NCBI GenBank assembly: GCA_043747685.1
Contig: JAYTOR010000076.1
Coordinates: forward strand, 1-64,000
Length of the DNA stretch: 64,000 bases
Direction of reading: 5' to 3'
Source: JANXUF01 sp043747685
Lineage (GTDB): Bacteria; Actinomycetota; Acidimicrobiia; Acidimicrobiales; Ilumatobacteraceae
Of the stretch, positions 49,931-58,523 are shown one piece after another. Both the position numbers and the translations under genes were made by a program. The notes below the pieces were generated by a model. The model searched no databases. It was not told where the DNA came from and worked only from the letters and a program-made list of their open reading frames with translations. Positions within the stretch are counted from its first letter, which is position 1. The number at the start of each line of letters is the position of its first letter.

Positions 49931-51402
49931 CGGATGCTCAGTTCGTCGACACGGTCCGCCGCCAATTTGCCGGATACCAGCACCATCGGGACGCCGACAC
50001 CGGGAACCGTACCGGACCCGGCGAACACCAGGCCGGGGCACGAGCGTTCGACGTTGCCAGGGCGGAACGGCCCGGTCTGGAAGAAGCGATGAGACAGTGC
50101 GAATGGCGTGCCGCGCTCCATGCCCTGCGCCTCCCAGTCGAGTGGGTCGACGAAGTGATCGACCTCGACATCGGACGGATAGCCGAGTTCACGGACCTGG
50201 CCGATGAGCCGTTCGCGGGCGCCGGCACGGTCCTTGGTCCAGTCAACCCTGCCGTCGAGATTGGGGGCCGGTTCGAGGGCATACAGGACATGGCGGCCCG
50301 CTGGTGCCATCGACGGTTCGTCGATCGTCGGAACGGTGACGAGAATCGACGGGTCCGTCATCCGGACACCGTCTTCGAGCAACGACCTGAATGCACCATC
50401 CCAGTCCTTGCCGAAGTGAATGTTGTGGTGTGCAGCACCAGGTGGCAGCTCACCGGCTACACCGGCGTGCCACACCATTGCCGACGGCGAATATTTGCCC
50501 TTTCGGGCTCGGCGTGGTGCCTCGACGCCGGGTAGCAGCATCCGGTAGGCGACAGGGAGATCGACAGTGCACACGACGGCATCTGCGGTCACGGCCTCAC
50601 CCCCTACAAGCCGAACACCACGCGCCCTGCCGGTCGTACCACTGCTCAGCAGGATCCGTTCGACCGGGGCGTCGTAGCGGATATCGACACCGGACTTGGC
50701 AGCGGCTGTCGCCAGCGCTGCCGGCAGAGCGTGCATGCCACCTTCTGGAATGAACACGCCGTTGACCGAGTCCATGTAGGTGATGACGGCGTACAGCGCC
50801 AGCGCCTGTTGCGGTGCGAGGCCGGCATACATCGCCTGAAAGCTGAAGATACGCACCAGCCGTTCGTCCTTGAAGAACTTCTTGACCGCAGACTCCAACC
50901 GACCGAAGGCCCCGGACCGCAGCAGTTGCAGCGCCGGGCCAATCGGGTGCAGCAGCGACGCCGGCGAGTGGAAGTTTCGGTCGATGAAGTTCGGCATCTC
51001 GAGCTGATACAGCTCCGTCAGCCAGTCGCAGAAACGGTGGAACGCTTCGGCCTCCGCCGGTCCGCACAACGACCTGATCTCGGCCGCCATCGGCTCACGA
51101 CCGTGGCGGACGTAGAGCTGCGAGCCATCGGCATAACACGCTCGGTACATCGGGTCGACAGGATTGATCGTCAGGAAGTCGCGCCCGTCGAGATCGAGAG
51201 CGCGGAAGCAATCCTCGACGAGGCCCGGCATCGTCAGTACCGACGGACCCGTATCGAATCGATAGCCACCCATCGTCAGTGTCCCGGCGCGGCCGCCCGG
51301 CACGTCGGCGGCTTCGACGACCTGGACGTCATGGCCGCGCCCGCGCAGATGGCAGGCGGCCGAGAGACCTGCGAGCCCCGCACCGATCACGATGACACGC
51401 AT
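49927..51402 (-). CDS. crtI: phytoene desaturase
   Basis: FAD-dependent desaturase of 491 residues that converts phytoene toward lycopene. The Rossmann FAD site VIVIGAGLAGLSAACHL starts at residue 3; GGRAGTL and YRFDTGPSVLTMP follow; the C-terminal FAD motif includes LVFAGSGTVPGVGVPM. ATG 51400-51402 lies one base after the stop of the Idi-CrtE fusion (TGAGATG), so the two are co-translated. The number of desaturation steps is not readable from sequence. Confidence 0.93.
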   Translation of the reverse strand: MRVIVIGAGLAGLSAACHLRGRGHDVQVVEAADVPGGRAGTLTMGGYRFDTGPSVLTMPGLVEDCFRALDLDGRDFLTINPVDPMYRACYADGSQLYVRHGREPMAAEIRSLCGPAEAEAFHRFCDWLTELYQLEMPNFIDRNFHSPASLLHPIGPALQLLRSGAFGRLESAVKKFFKDERLVRIFSFQAMYAGLAPQQALALYAVITYMDSVNGVFIPEGGMHALPAALATAAAKSGVDIRYDAPVERILLSSGTTGRARGVRLVGGEAVTADAVVCTVDLPVAYRMLLPGVEAPRRARKGKYSPSAMVWHAGVAGELPPGAAHHNIHFGKDWDGAFRSLLEDGVRMTDPSILVTVPTIDEPSMAPAGRHVLYALEPAPNLDGRVDWTKDRAGARERLIGQVRELGYPSDVEVDHFVDPLDWEAQGMERGTPFALSHRFFQTGPFRPGNVERSCPGLVFAGSGTVPGVGVPMVLVSGKLAADRVDELSIR

Positions 51403-51403
51403 C

Positions 51404-53179
51404 TCAAGCCGCCCTGTATGTCAGATGATGGGCGAGGCTGACGAGAGCGCAGCGCGCCGTCGGCAGCACATGCTCGACCGCCTGCTCGGCTTCTGCGAGC
51501 CGGGATGCGATCAACGTCTCGATCGATGCCAGCGCACCGCAGTCGGCGACGATGTCACGACATCTCGCCTCCGTTGCCTCGTCGAGGTCGTCGTTGCCGA
51601 GCGAAGCAGCTAGCAACCGATGACCGGATCCACTCGAAAGCTCGAGCGCCCGCACGAGCAGCAGACTTGCCTTGCCGTCACGCAGATCGTCGCTGGCGCT
51701 CTTGCCGGTGACCGTCGGATCACCGAACACTCCGAGCACGTCGTCGCGTAGCTGAAAGGCGACACCGGCTGCGTCGCCGTAGCTGCGCAGCGAAGCAGCA
51801 GTGCGTTCGTCGACACCGGCGAGCGCCGCTCCGAGCTCGAGCGGCCGCGTCACCGTATAGCGGCCCGATTTGAGGAGAGCGATATTCGCTGCCTGCTGCT
51901 GCGTTGCCGGCGAACCAGCGAGGCGGATGTCCAGATACTGGCCGGCGATGACTTCCGTTCGGAGCTGCGAGAACACGGCACGCACCCGCTTCGCCGTCGC
52001 CGGATCGCAGTCCATCAGGTCCAGTAACTCGTCAGCCCAGACGAATGCCAGATCCCCTGCCATGATCGCCGCCGAGGCACCGAACCACCCGCTGTCGCCA
52101 CCGGCGTCCGAAGCACGATGGAGGTCTGCGAACTGCACGTGTGCTGCATCGGCACCGCGACGCACCGTCGATCGGTCCATCACGTCGTCGTGGATCAACG
52201 CGAAGGTGTGCAGCATCTCGACTGCAGCAGCGGCACTCGAGACATTCCCGTCATCGGCGTTGCCGCCACTGTGATGTCCCCAGTAGACGAACGACGGCCG
52301 CAGCCGCTTGCCACCGGCGGCGAACAGCAGGCCGACCTGGGCGGTGAGCTCGGCGACGAGCGGATCGAGGTCGGCGAGGACGCGCTCACGATCGGCCAGG
52401 AAACGGACGACCAGGTCGTCGACCTGGGTGCCCATCGGCGTGAACGGGTCCGAAGCAACCGGTACATGCTCGCCGCCAACCCTTCCGCCGACCCTTCCAT
52501 TCACGCTTCCGCCACCGGTGCCTTCGACGAGCGGCTGGCCGACAGGAGTCGCCATCCGTGGGATATCGTGTTTGTTGGACCGGGTGGTGGACTGACGGAG
52601 CCAAGCCAGCGGATCGGCCATCATCGCTGACAGCCGGCCGACCTGGCTGACGGACCACGGACTGAGGCTCAGCGGATGCTTCGTGGCGCGCTCGAGCAGC
52701 TGCGGCCAGGTGACCCATTCATAGGCGTCGACCTCGTCGGGGTCGGCACACAGTGGGCCTTCGACCTCAGCGACGAACGTCGGACAGAGTTCGTGCTCGA
52801 CGATGCCATCGTCCATCTCGGCGCGATAGGTGAAGTCCGGAATCGCACATCGAAGCCTGCTCGGCACCAGTCCGAGTTCATCGAACAGATGACGCCGAAC
52901 TGCCTCCGTGACGTCTTCACCGGGTGCCGGGTGCCCGCAGCAGGCGTTGCTCCAGACCGACGGCCATGTCGGCTTCGTCGAAGCGCGTTGGGTCAACAGA
53001 ACCCGGCCATTGGCGTCGAATACATAGCACGAGAACCCCAGGTGGAGCGGAGTATCCGCTCGGTGCACCGTCCATTTCGGGGCGCTGCCGCATGGGCGGC
53101 CATGTCGGTCGAGGAGTACGACATCGCGCGTCGACGACTTGGTACGGACACTGACCGAGGGAAGCGACATCTCCAGCAC
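51404..53179 (-). CDS. Idi-CrtE fusion: isopentenyl-PP isomerase joined to polyprenyl diphosphate synthase
   Basis: One 591-residue frame with two enzymes. Residues about 20-195 are a type I Nudix isomerase: LHLGFSCYVFDANGRVLLTQ, the catalytic Cys in NACCGHP (Cys81), HLFDELGL and the acid region GIVEHELCPTF (about 126-134). A linker (about 200-250) contains GRVGGRVGG repeats. Residues about 255-591 are a GGPP-type synthase: KRLRPSF, first Asp motif DDVMD (331-335) and second DDVLG (479-483), the actinobacterial DDxxG form. Joining makes IPP/DMAPP balance and chain elongation on one polypeptide, feeding crtB. It heads the minus-strand carotenoid operon; start GTG 53179 or ATG 53170. Confidence 0.92.
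   Translation of the reverse strand: MLEMSLPSVSVRTKSSTRDVVLLDRHGRPCGSAPKWTVHRADTPLHLGFSCYVFDANGRVLLTQRASTKPTWPSVWSNACCGHPAPGEDVTEAVRRHLFDELGLVPSRLRCAIPDFTYRAEMDDGIVEHELCPTFVAEVEGPLCADPDEVDAYEWVTWPQLLERATKHPLSLSPWSVSQVGRLSAMMADPLAWLRQSTTRSNKHDIPRMATPVGQPLVEGTGGGSVNGRVGGRVGGEHVPVASDPFTPMGTQVDDLVVRFLADRERVLADLDPLVAELTAQVGLLFAAGGKRLRPSFVYWGHHSGGNADDGNVSSAAAAVEMLHTFALIHDDVMDRSTVRRGADAAHVQFADLHRASDAGGDSGWFGASAAIMAGDLAFVWADELLDLMDCDPATAKRVRAVFSQLRTEVIAGQYLDIRLAGSPATQQQAANIALLKSGRYTVTRPLELGAALAGVDERTAASLRSYGDAAGVAFQLRDDVLGVFGDPTVTGKSASDDLRDGKASLLLVRALELSSGSGHRLLAASLGNDDLDEATEARCRDIVADCGALASIETLIASRLAEAEQAVEHVLPTARCALVSLAHHLTYRAA
52475..52512. repeat. 12-base tandem repeat in the Idi-CrtE linker
   Basis: Three copies of a 12-base unit, close to GGAAGGGTCGGC on the minus strand, encode the glycine-rich linker repeat G-R-V-G between the two enzyme domains. 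All differences keep the frame. Confidence 0.7.
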
Positions 53180-53258
53180 GATTCCACGCTACCCGCCGTC
53201 CCGAATTACTAAACGCGTTCAAGTTTTGAATTTCGGCTCTGCTCGTGGACCTGTCGGC
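53180..53258 (-). promoter_or_regulatory. candidate promoter region of the carotenoid operon
   Basis: The 79 bases between the TreS-Mak stop and the Idi-CrtE start are clearly richer in A/T than their surroundings. On the minus strand they read CTTGAACGCGTTTAGTAAT, with an AACGCGTT palindrome and a TAGTAAT that could act as a -10 element. A clear -35 at 17 bases is not seen. The position, directly before the first gene of the operon, supports a regulated promoter; the binding protein is unknown. Confidence 0.4.
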
Positions 53259-56200
53259 TCAGACGGCCTGTGCCATTCTTCTGAGGGCGTCGAACGGAAT
53301 GGCGACGCGATCCGGGCGGTGACCGAGTTCATAACGCACTTCGTAGGCGGCCTTCTGGATGATCGCTGCGTCCAGCAGCAGCGCCACATCGGTGCTCTTG
53401 GACGGCAGCACATCGGCACCATCGAGCTCCAGCAGGTACGCCTGCACCAGTCGATGCGAGCACCATCCGTCGAACGCGACCGCCAGTGGGCGAAGCGATT
53501 CCAGCGTCCCGAAACCGTGCTCGACCGCAGCGGTGAGCGCCTCGTTGGCGGCGTAATCGTAGGAGCGGATCATGCCGGCGACGTCGACCAGCGGCGTTCG
53601 TTTGATCGAACGCTCCCCCAGCGGGCGGCTCGGCTCGCCTTCGAAGTCGATGAAGGTGATGTCTCCGGCGCGAGCTAGGATTTGGCCGAGGTGTAGGTCG
53701 CCATGGATACGGATCCTCTGCCCGTCGATCTGTGCGCCCATCAGCGAATCGCAGCTCGCCAGCATCATCCGCTCGACGGCGGCGATCGCATCAGCGTCAG
53801 CCGACGCCGATCCGCGCAGCGCCTTGGCGGTGATCTTCGCTTCCGAGCGGAGCGTCTGGTAGAACGACCGTTGGGCGTGGGCGTTGAAAGCCTGTGGGAC
53901 GAGCCTCGGCGAGTGACCCTTCGCCAGCGCCATGTGGAGCTCCGCAGTGCGCCGACCGAGTAACTCGGCAAATGCCAGCCCTTCTGCGAGTTCCTCGGCG
54001 AGATGATCAGGGAGGACGGCGTCGGCGAGCAGCGTCGGCAACGGTGTACCGGCTTGCTGATCCGGTGCCAGCGCGGCGGCACGCTGCAGGAAGTTGACAA
54101 CTTGATCGACGACGGTCGAATAGGCGTCGCCGTCCGCACGGACGTAGCACACGAGCGTGGCGATCGTCGCCGATTCATTGGCGGCGTTCGGCGCGTAGTC
54201 GAGCGTTCCGGCGAGCTGGGCAACGTTCGGGAACCCGACGGAGTTGAGGTGCGTCAGCATCTCGACCTCCGGATGGATCCCGGACTCCACCCGCCTCAGC
54301 AGTTTCAACACCCATTGGTCGTTGATGATCATCGACGAGTTGCTCTGTTCGACGCTGATCGGTTTGGCATCGAGCACGCCGAGTCGCCGGCCGGGCGACC
54401 TTCCGACGGTTCGGCCGACGAGAGCCCCGTTGGCACCGTGCTCCGTGTCGCCGCGCAGCACGATCGAGGCGGCTGCACCGCCGAAGGCGGGATCCAACGT
54501 CATTCCGACCGCACCCGTCTCCTGTGCCGCCGCAGCGCCGAGTATCAGTACATACTGCGCCGGTTCACCGCTGTCGAAGTCGATCTGCACAAGCACCCAC
54601 CACAGTTGATCGGCGAGTTCGATGACGTCGACGATCGATGTGTCGTTGATCGCCCGGTGGCGATCGCCGAACCAACGCTGGGCAACGATGTAGGGACGAA
54701 ACGCCGTGAGCAGGGCGGCAATGTCTTTGCGCCTGAGCGGCAAGACCAGCGGGGGGATCGCCAGCAACGGGGTGACGTCGGGGGCGGTTGCTTCGGCATC
54801 TGCCGGACGAGCGAGTTTCAACCAGAAGACGTCGTGCGGCCCGAGTGTCAGCCGATAGCTGTGTTCGTCGACGGGCGCAAGCACTGCACCGCCTGCCAAT
54901 TCGACCGGCCTGACTCCTTCATAGCCCGCGAGCGGGATCTCGACCTGCTGGGCGTGGCGTGAGAGGTTGGCGACGACGAGGACATCGTCGTGGTCCGGCA
55001 ACGTGCGAAGGAACGTGAGTACTTTGGAGTTGTCGCTGTCGATCATCTGCATCGCCCCCCGTGCGAACACGGGATGGCGCTGGCGCATGGCGATCATGCG
55101 CCGCATCCACCACCACAGCGAGGCCGGGTTACGTCGCTGTGCCTCGACGTTGATCGATGCAAAATGATGTTGCGGATCGGTGACCGTCGGCAGGAACAGT
55201 CGCTGTGGGTCCGCGCTGGAAAAGCCGGCATTACGGTCGGCACTCCACTGCATCGGTGTGCGAACCGAGTCCCGATCACCCAGGTAGACGTTGTCGCCCA
55301 TGCCGATTTCGTCGCCGTAGTAGATCGTCGGGGTGCCAGGCATCGACAGCAGCAACGCATTGAGCAATTCGACCTTGCGGCGATCGTCCTGCATGAGCGT
55401 CATCAACCGGCGGCGGATGCCGACGTTGACGCGCATGCGCGGATCACCGGCGTAGCGGCGATACATGTAGTCGCGTTCCTCGTCGGTCACCATCTCGAGC
55501 GTCAACTCGTCGTGGTTGCGCAGGAACAGCGCCCACTGGCAGCCGTCAGGCAGCGCCGGGGTCTGTTCGAGGATGTCGACGATCGGCGTGCGGCTCTCCA
55601 TCTGCAACGCCAGGTACAGGCGCGGCATCACCGGGAAGTGAAACGCCATATGGCATTCGTCGCCGTCGCCGAAGTACTCGACGGCGTCCTCCGGCCACTG
55701 ATTGGCCTCCGCCAGCAGCATCCGACCCGGGTAGTGCTCGTCCATGTGGGCCCGCAGCGACTTGAGGAATTCGTGCGTCTCGGGGAGGTTCTCGCAGTTC
55801 GTGCCCTCGCGCTCGAACAGGTACGGAATGGCGTCGAGACGGACACCGTCGACGCCCATCTTGAACCACTTGTCGAAGATGCGGAACATCTCGCGTCTGA
55901 CGTCAGGGCTGTCGAAGTTGAGGTCGGGCTGGTGTTGGAAGAAGCGGTGCCAGAAGTACGACTGGGCGACCGGGTCCCACGTCCAGTTCGAGGTCTCGGT
56001 GTCGGTGAAGATGATGCGTGCGTCCTCGTACTTCTCGACCGTGTCGCTCCACACGTAGTAGTTACGATGACGACTGCCGGCTGGCGCTTTGCGGGCGCGT
56101 TGGAACCACGCGTGCTGGTCGGAGGTGTGGTTCATCACCAGCTCGACGATCACCTTGAGCCCACGTTCGTGGGCGGCCTTGAGGAAGCGCTTGAACGACG

Positions 56201-56483
56201 CCATATCGCCATACGACGGGTTCACCGTCTCGTAGTCCGCAATGTCGTAACCGTCGTCCCGGAGCGGTGAAGGGAAGAATGGCAACAACCAGATCGCGTC
56301 GATGCCGAGGTCGACGATGTAGTCCAACTTGGAAGTCAACCCGTCGAAGTCGCCGGTGCCATCGCCGTTGCTGTCGGAAAACGAGCGGACATGCAGTTGG
56401 TAGATGACGACATCGCGGAACCAGTCGAGCGGCTGCGGTCCTGAAGCGGCAACGGCTGTTGCCGTGTTCGGTGGTGTGCTCAT
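53259..56483 (-). CDS. trehalose synthase fused to maltokinase (TreS-Mak)
   Basis: A 1074-residue bifunctional enzyme: trehalose to maltose (GH13 TreS), then maltose + ATP to maltose-1-phosphate (Mak). GH13 residues are the nucleophile Asp217 (GVDGVRLDAIPYL), acid/base Glu259 (LLAEANQWP) and Asp325 (RNHDE); the domain ends near residue 570. The kinase half shows QRWFGDRHR near 620, catalytic HGDLHLGQ at 927-934 and DFEGEP at about 946-951. ATG 56481-56483 overlaps the GlgE stop (ATGA). Product feeds GlgE in the same operon. The fusion is frequent in actinobacteria. Confidence 0.95.
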   Translation of the reverse strand: MSTPPNTATAVAASGPQPLDWFRDVVIYQLHVRSFSDSNGDGTGDFDGLTSKLDYIVDLGIDAIWLLPFFPSPLRDDGYDIADYETVNPSYGDMASFKRFLKAAHERGLKVIVELVMNHTSDQHAWFQRARKAPAGSRHRNYYVWSDTVEKYEDARIIFTDTETSNWTWDPVAQSYFWHRFFQHQPDLNFDSPDVRREMFRIFDKWFKMGVDGVRLDAIPYLFEREGTNCENLPETHEFLKSLRAHMDEHYPGRMLLAEANQWPEDAVEYFGDGDECHMAFHFPVMPRLYLALQMESRTPIVDILEQTPALPDGCQWALFLRNHDELTLEMVTDEERDYMYRRYAGDPRMRVNVGIRRRLMTLMQDDRRKVELLNALLLSMPGTPTIYYGDEIGMGDNVYLGDRDSVRTPMQWSADRNAGFSSADPQRLFLPTVTDPQHHFASINVEAQRRNPASLWWWMRRMIAMRQRHPVFARGAMQMIDSDNSKVLTFLRTLPDHDDVLVVANLSRHAQQVEIPLAGYEGVRPVELAGGAVLAPVDEHSYRLTLGPHDVFWLKLARPADAEATAPDVTPLLAIPPLVLPLRRKDIAALLTAFRPYIVAQRWFGDRHRAINDTSIVDVIELADQLWWVLVQIDFDSGEPAQYVLILGAAAAQETGAVGMTLDPAFGGAAASIVLRGDTEHGANGALVGRTVGRSPGRRLGVLDAKPISVEQSNSSMIINDQWVLKLLRRVESGIHPEVEMLTHLNSVGFPNVAQLAGTLDYAPNAANESATIATLVCYVRADGDAYSTVVDQVVNFLQRAAALAPDQQAGTPLPTLLADAVLPDHLAEELAEGLAFAELLGRRTAELHMALAKGHSPRLVPQAFNAHAQRSFYQTLRSEAKITAKALRGSASADADAIAAVERMMLASCDSLMGAQIDGQRIRIHGDLHLGQILARAGDITFIDFEGEPSRPLGERSIKRTPLVDVAGMIRSYDYAANEALTAAVEHGFGTLESLRPLAVAFDGWCSHRLVQAYLLELDGADVLPSKSTDVALLLDAAIIQKAAYEVRYELGHRPDRVAIPFDALRRMAQAV

Positions 56484-58510
56484 GATTCCTCGTTCGTGTT
56501 CGGCGTGAGATTCGATGTGAGATTCGATGTGAGATCAGGGAGCCGGACGGCGAAGACGTGCGCCGGCTGATGTTTCCAGGGGTCCAGTTGCACCCAGTTG
56601 TCGGCACCGTGCCACTGATAGACGGCACCGGTCAGCAGGTCCTCGACCTCGTACGCTCCGGTGAAGTCGGCGTATTCCTCGCCGAAGACACGGAGGTCCA
56701 GCCGCACGATCGACGACTGCGCGTTCCAGTAATCGGTGTTGCAGACGACGAGGATCGGGTCATCGCTGAGACCTTCGCCTGCGCCCGTCTCGCCTGCGCC
56801 CGCCAACCTGCGAGGCGCCGGGGTCTTGGTGTAGGCGACGAGGCGCTCGTTGTCGCACGAGTGGAAGACCAGCGTGCGATCGTGCTGCAGCGCCCGATGT
56901 GATCGGCGGGTGCCGTTGATCGTCGTCAACAGGCCGCGCAGTGAATTCGGGTCGTCGAGATTCCATGAACGGACCTCGTATTTCTCCCCACCGGCGTATT
57001 CCTCGGAAGGTTCGCGAACCGCCTCGTGCACCTGCAACTCATAAACCGGACCGTAAATGCCGTAGCTGGCGCTGAGCGTCGCCGCGAGTATCGCCCTGGC
57101 GATGAACACCTGGCGTGTGCCCTGCTGGAGTTCCTCGGTGAGGATGTCGGGCGTGTTCGCCCATGAACTGCTGCGGAAGTGCTCGATGTTGTCGCCATCC
57201 GTCAGTAGTTCGTAGTACCGCTGTATCTCATACGGGGAGTGCTGCCACGGGAAATGCTGATACGACACGCTGAAACCGATGCGTGACAACTGCATCATCA
57301 CGTCCGGGTGTGAGAAAGCCTCTGCGAGGAACACGAGGCCGGGGTCCTCGGCCCTCATCTCGGCGAACAGCCATTCCCAGAACGCGAATGGCTTGGTGTG
57401 CGGGTTGTCGATGCGGAAGACGCGGACACCGTGTCCCCGCCAGAAGCGGATCACATCGGCGAGCGCCTCCCAGAGTTCGCGCCAATGAGGCGAATCGAAG
57501 TCGAACGGGACGATGTCCTGGTACTGCTTGGGCGGGTTCTCGGCGTAGGCGATCGTGCCATCCGGCCTGACCTGGAACCATTCCGGATGCTCCGTCACCC
57601 ACGGATGATCGGGGGCACACTGAAAGGCGATATCGAGGGCGATCTCCAGACCCTTCGACTGCGCAGCAGCGACCAACGCATCGAAGTCGTCGAACGTGCC
57701 GAGCGCCGGCAGGATCGCCGTATGCCCGCCCTCGGCAGCACCGATCGCCCACGGACTGCCGACGTCGTCTGCGCCGGCAACGACGTTGTTGTCCTTCCCC
57801 TTGCGGTGCGACCGCCCGATCGGATGAATCGGTGGAAAGTAGAGGATGTCGAAACCCATCGCGACGACGTCGTCGAGGCGTTCCATTGCGGTCTGCAAGG
57901 TGCCGTGTCCGCCATTGATGCCCGTCGATCGCGGGAAGAACTCGTACCACGCGCCGAACGATGCGAGTGGGCGATCGACGACGATGCGTTCGGTCCGACT
58001 GCTGACGAAATCGGTACGTGGTGCCGCCAGCGCAGCGAGTTCCGCTTCCTCGTTGCCCGTCACCTGACCGGCAGCCTGCTTGCGGGTGATCTTCGACTGC
58101 AGCGTCGCAGCCCGATCGATCCACGCGGTGATCGTGAATTCGTAGATACCAAGAGCATCGAGCGATACGTCGCAGGTGAACTCGTAGCCCGTTGTGCGCT
58201 CCATCGGCACGACGGTTGTTGCGCCGCTCGGCGAGGTCACCGAAGCGCTCGCGCCGAGAACCATCGCTCCGTCGCAGACGACGATCGCGCGTAGTTCGAT
58301 GACATCGCCGGACACCCGCTTGGACGGATAATCGCCGGCGGAAACGGTCGGCTGGACTTTGGTGATCGCCAACCGCGCCGGGCGTGTGGGCACAGGCTCG
58401 ACAGCTTCAGGAGGGGGTAACGAGGGCGAGGGCGAGGGCAGCGGTTCGACTGTCGTCACGGGATCCTCGGCATGTGGCCGCCGCCAAAATCGTTGTTGTT
58501 GTTGCGACAT
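56480..58510 (-). CDS. glgE: alpha-1,4-glucan:maltose-1-phosphate maltosyltransferase
   Basis: GH13_3 enzyme transferring maltosyl units from maltose-1-phosphate to alpha-glucan (676 residues). N-terminal domains are followed by the barrel with FPPIHPIGRSHRKG, the nucleophile Asp368 in RVFRIDNPHTKPF, LVFLAEAFSHPDVM (acid/base Glu) and the C-terminal sheet. The ATG 58508-58510 has GGAGG eight bases upstream; an in-frame start at 58555 lies inside glgX. The C-terminus ends with three S-N-L-T repeats. With TreS-Mak and GlgX it forms a complete trehalose-to-glucan operon, lacking only a branching enzyme (GlgB), not in the window. Confidence 0.95.
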   Translation of the reverse strand: MSQQQQRFWRRPHAEDPVTTVEPLPSPSPSLPPPEAVEPVPTRPARLAITKVQPTVSAGDYPSKRVSGDVIELRAIVVCDGAMVLGASASVTSPSGATTVVPMERTTGYEFTCDVSLDALGIYEFTITAWIDRAATLQSKITRKQAAGQVTGNEEAELAALAAPRTDFVSSRTERIVVDRPLASFGAWYEFFPRSTGINGGHGTLQTAMERLDDVVAMGFDILYFPPIHPIGRSHRKGKDNNVVAGADDVGSPWAIGAAEGGHTAILPALGTFDDFDALVAAAQSKGLEIALDIAFQCAPDHPWVTEHPEWFQVRPDGTIAYAENPPKQYQDIVPFDFDSPHWRELWEALADVIRFWRGHGVRVFRIDNPHTKPFAFWEWLFAEMRAEDPGLVFLAEAFSHPDVMMQLSRIGFSVSYQHFPWQHSPYEIQRYYELLTDGDNIEHFRSSSWANTPDILTEELQQGTRQVFIARAILAATLSASYGIYGPVYELQVHEAVREPSEEYAGGEKYEVRSWNLDDPNSLRGLLTTINGTRRSHRALQHDRTLVFHSCDNERLVAYTKTPAPRRLAGAGETGAGEGLSDDPILVVCNTDYWNAQSSIVRLDLRVFGEEYADFTGAYEVEDLLTGAVYQWHGADNWVQLDPWKHQPAHVFAVRLPDLTSNLTSNLTPNTNEES
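56508..56545. repeat. 12-base tandem repeat at the 3' end of glgE
   Basis: Three copies of GTGAGATTCGAT (plus strand), two exact, encode the repeated S-N-L-T at the C-terminus on the minus strand. In frame. Confidence 0.75.
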
Positions 58511-58523
58511 CGAAACCTCCGTG

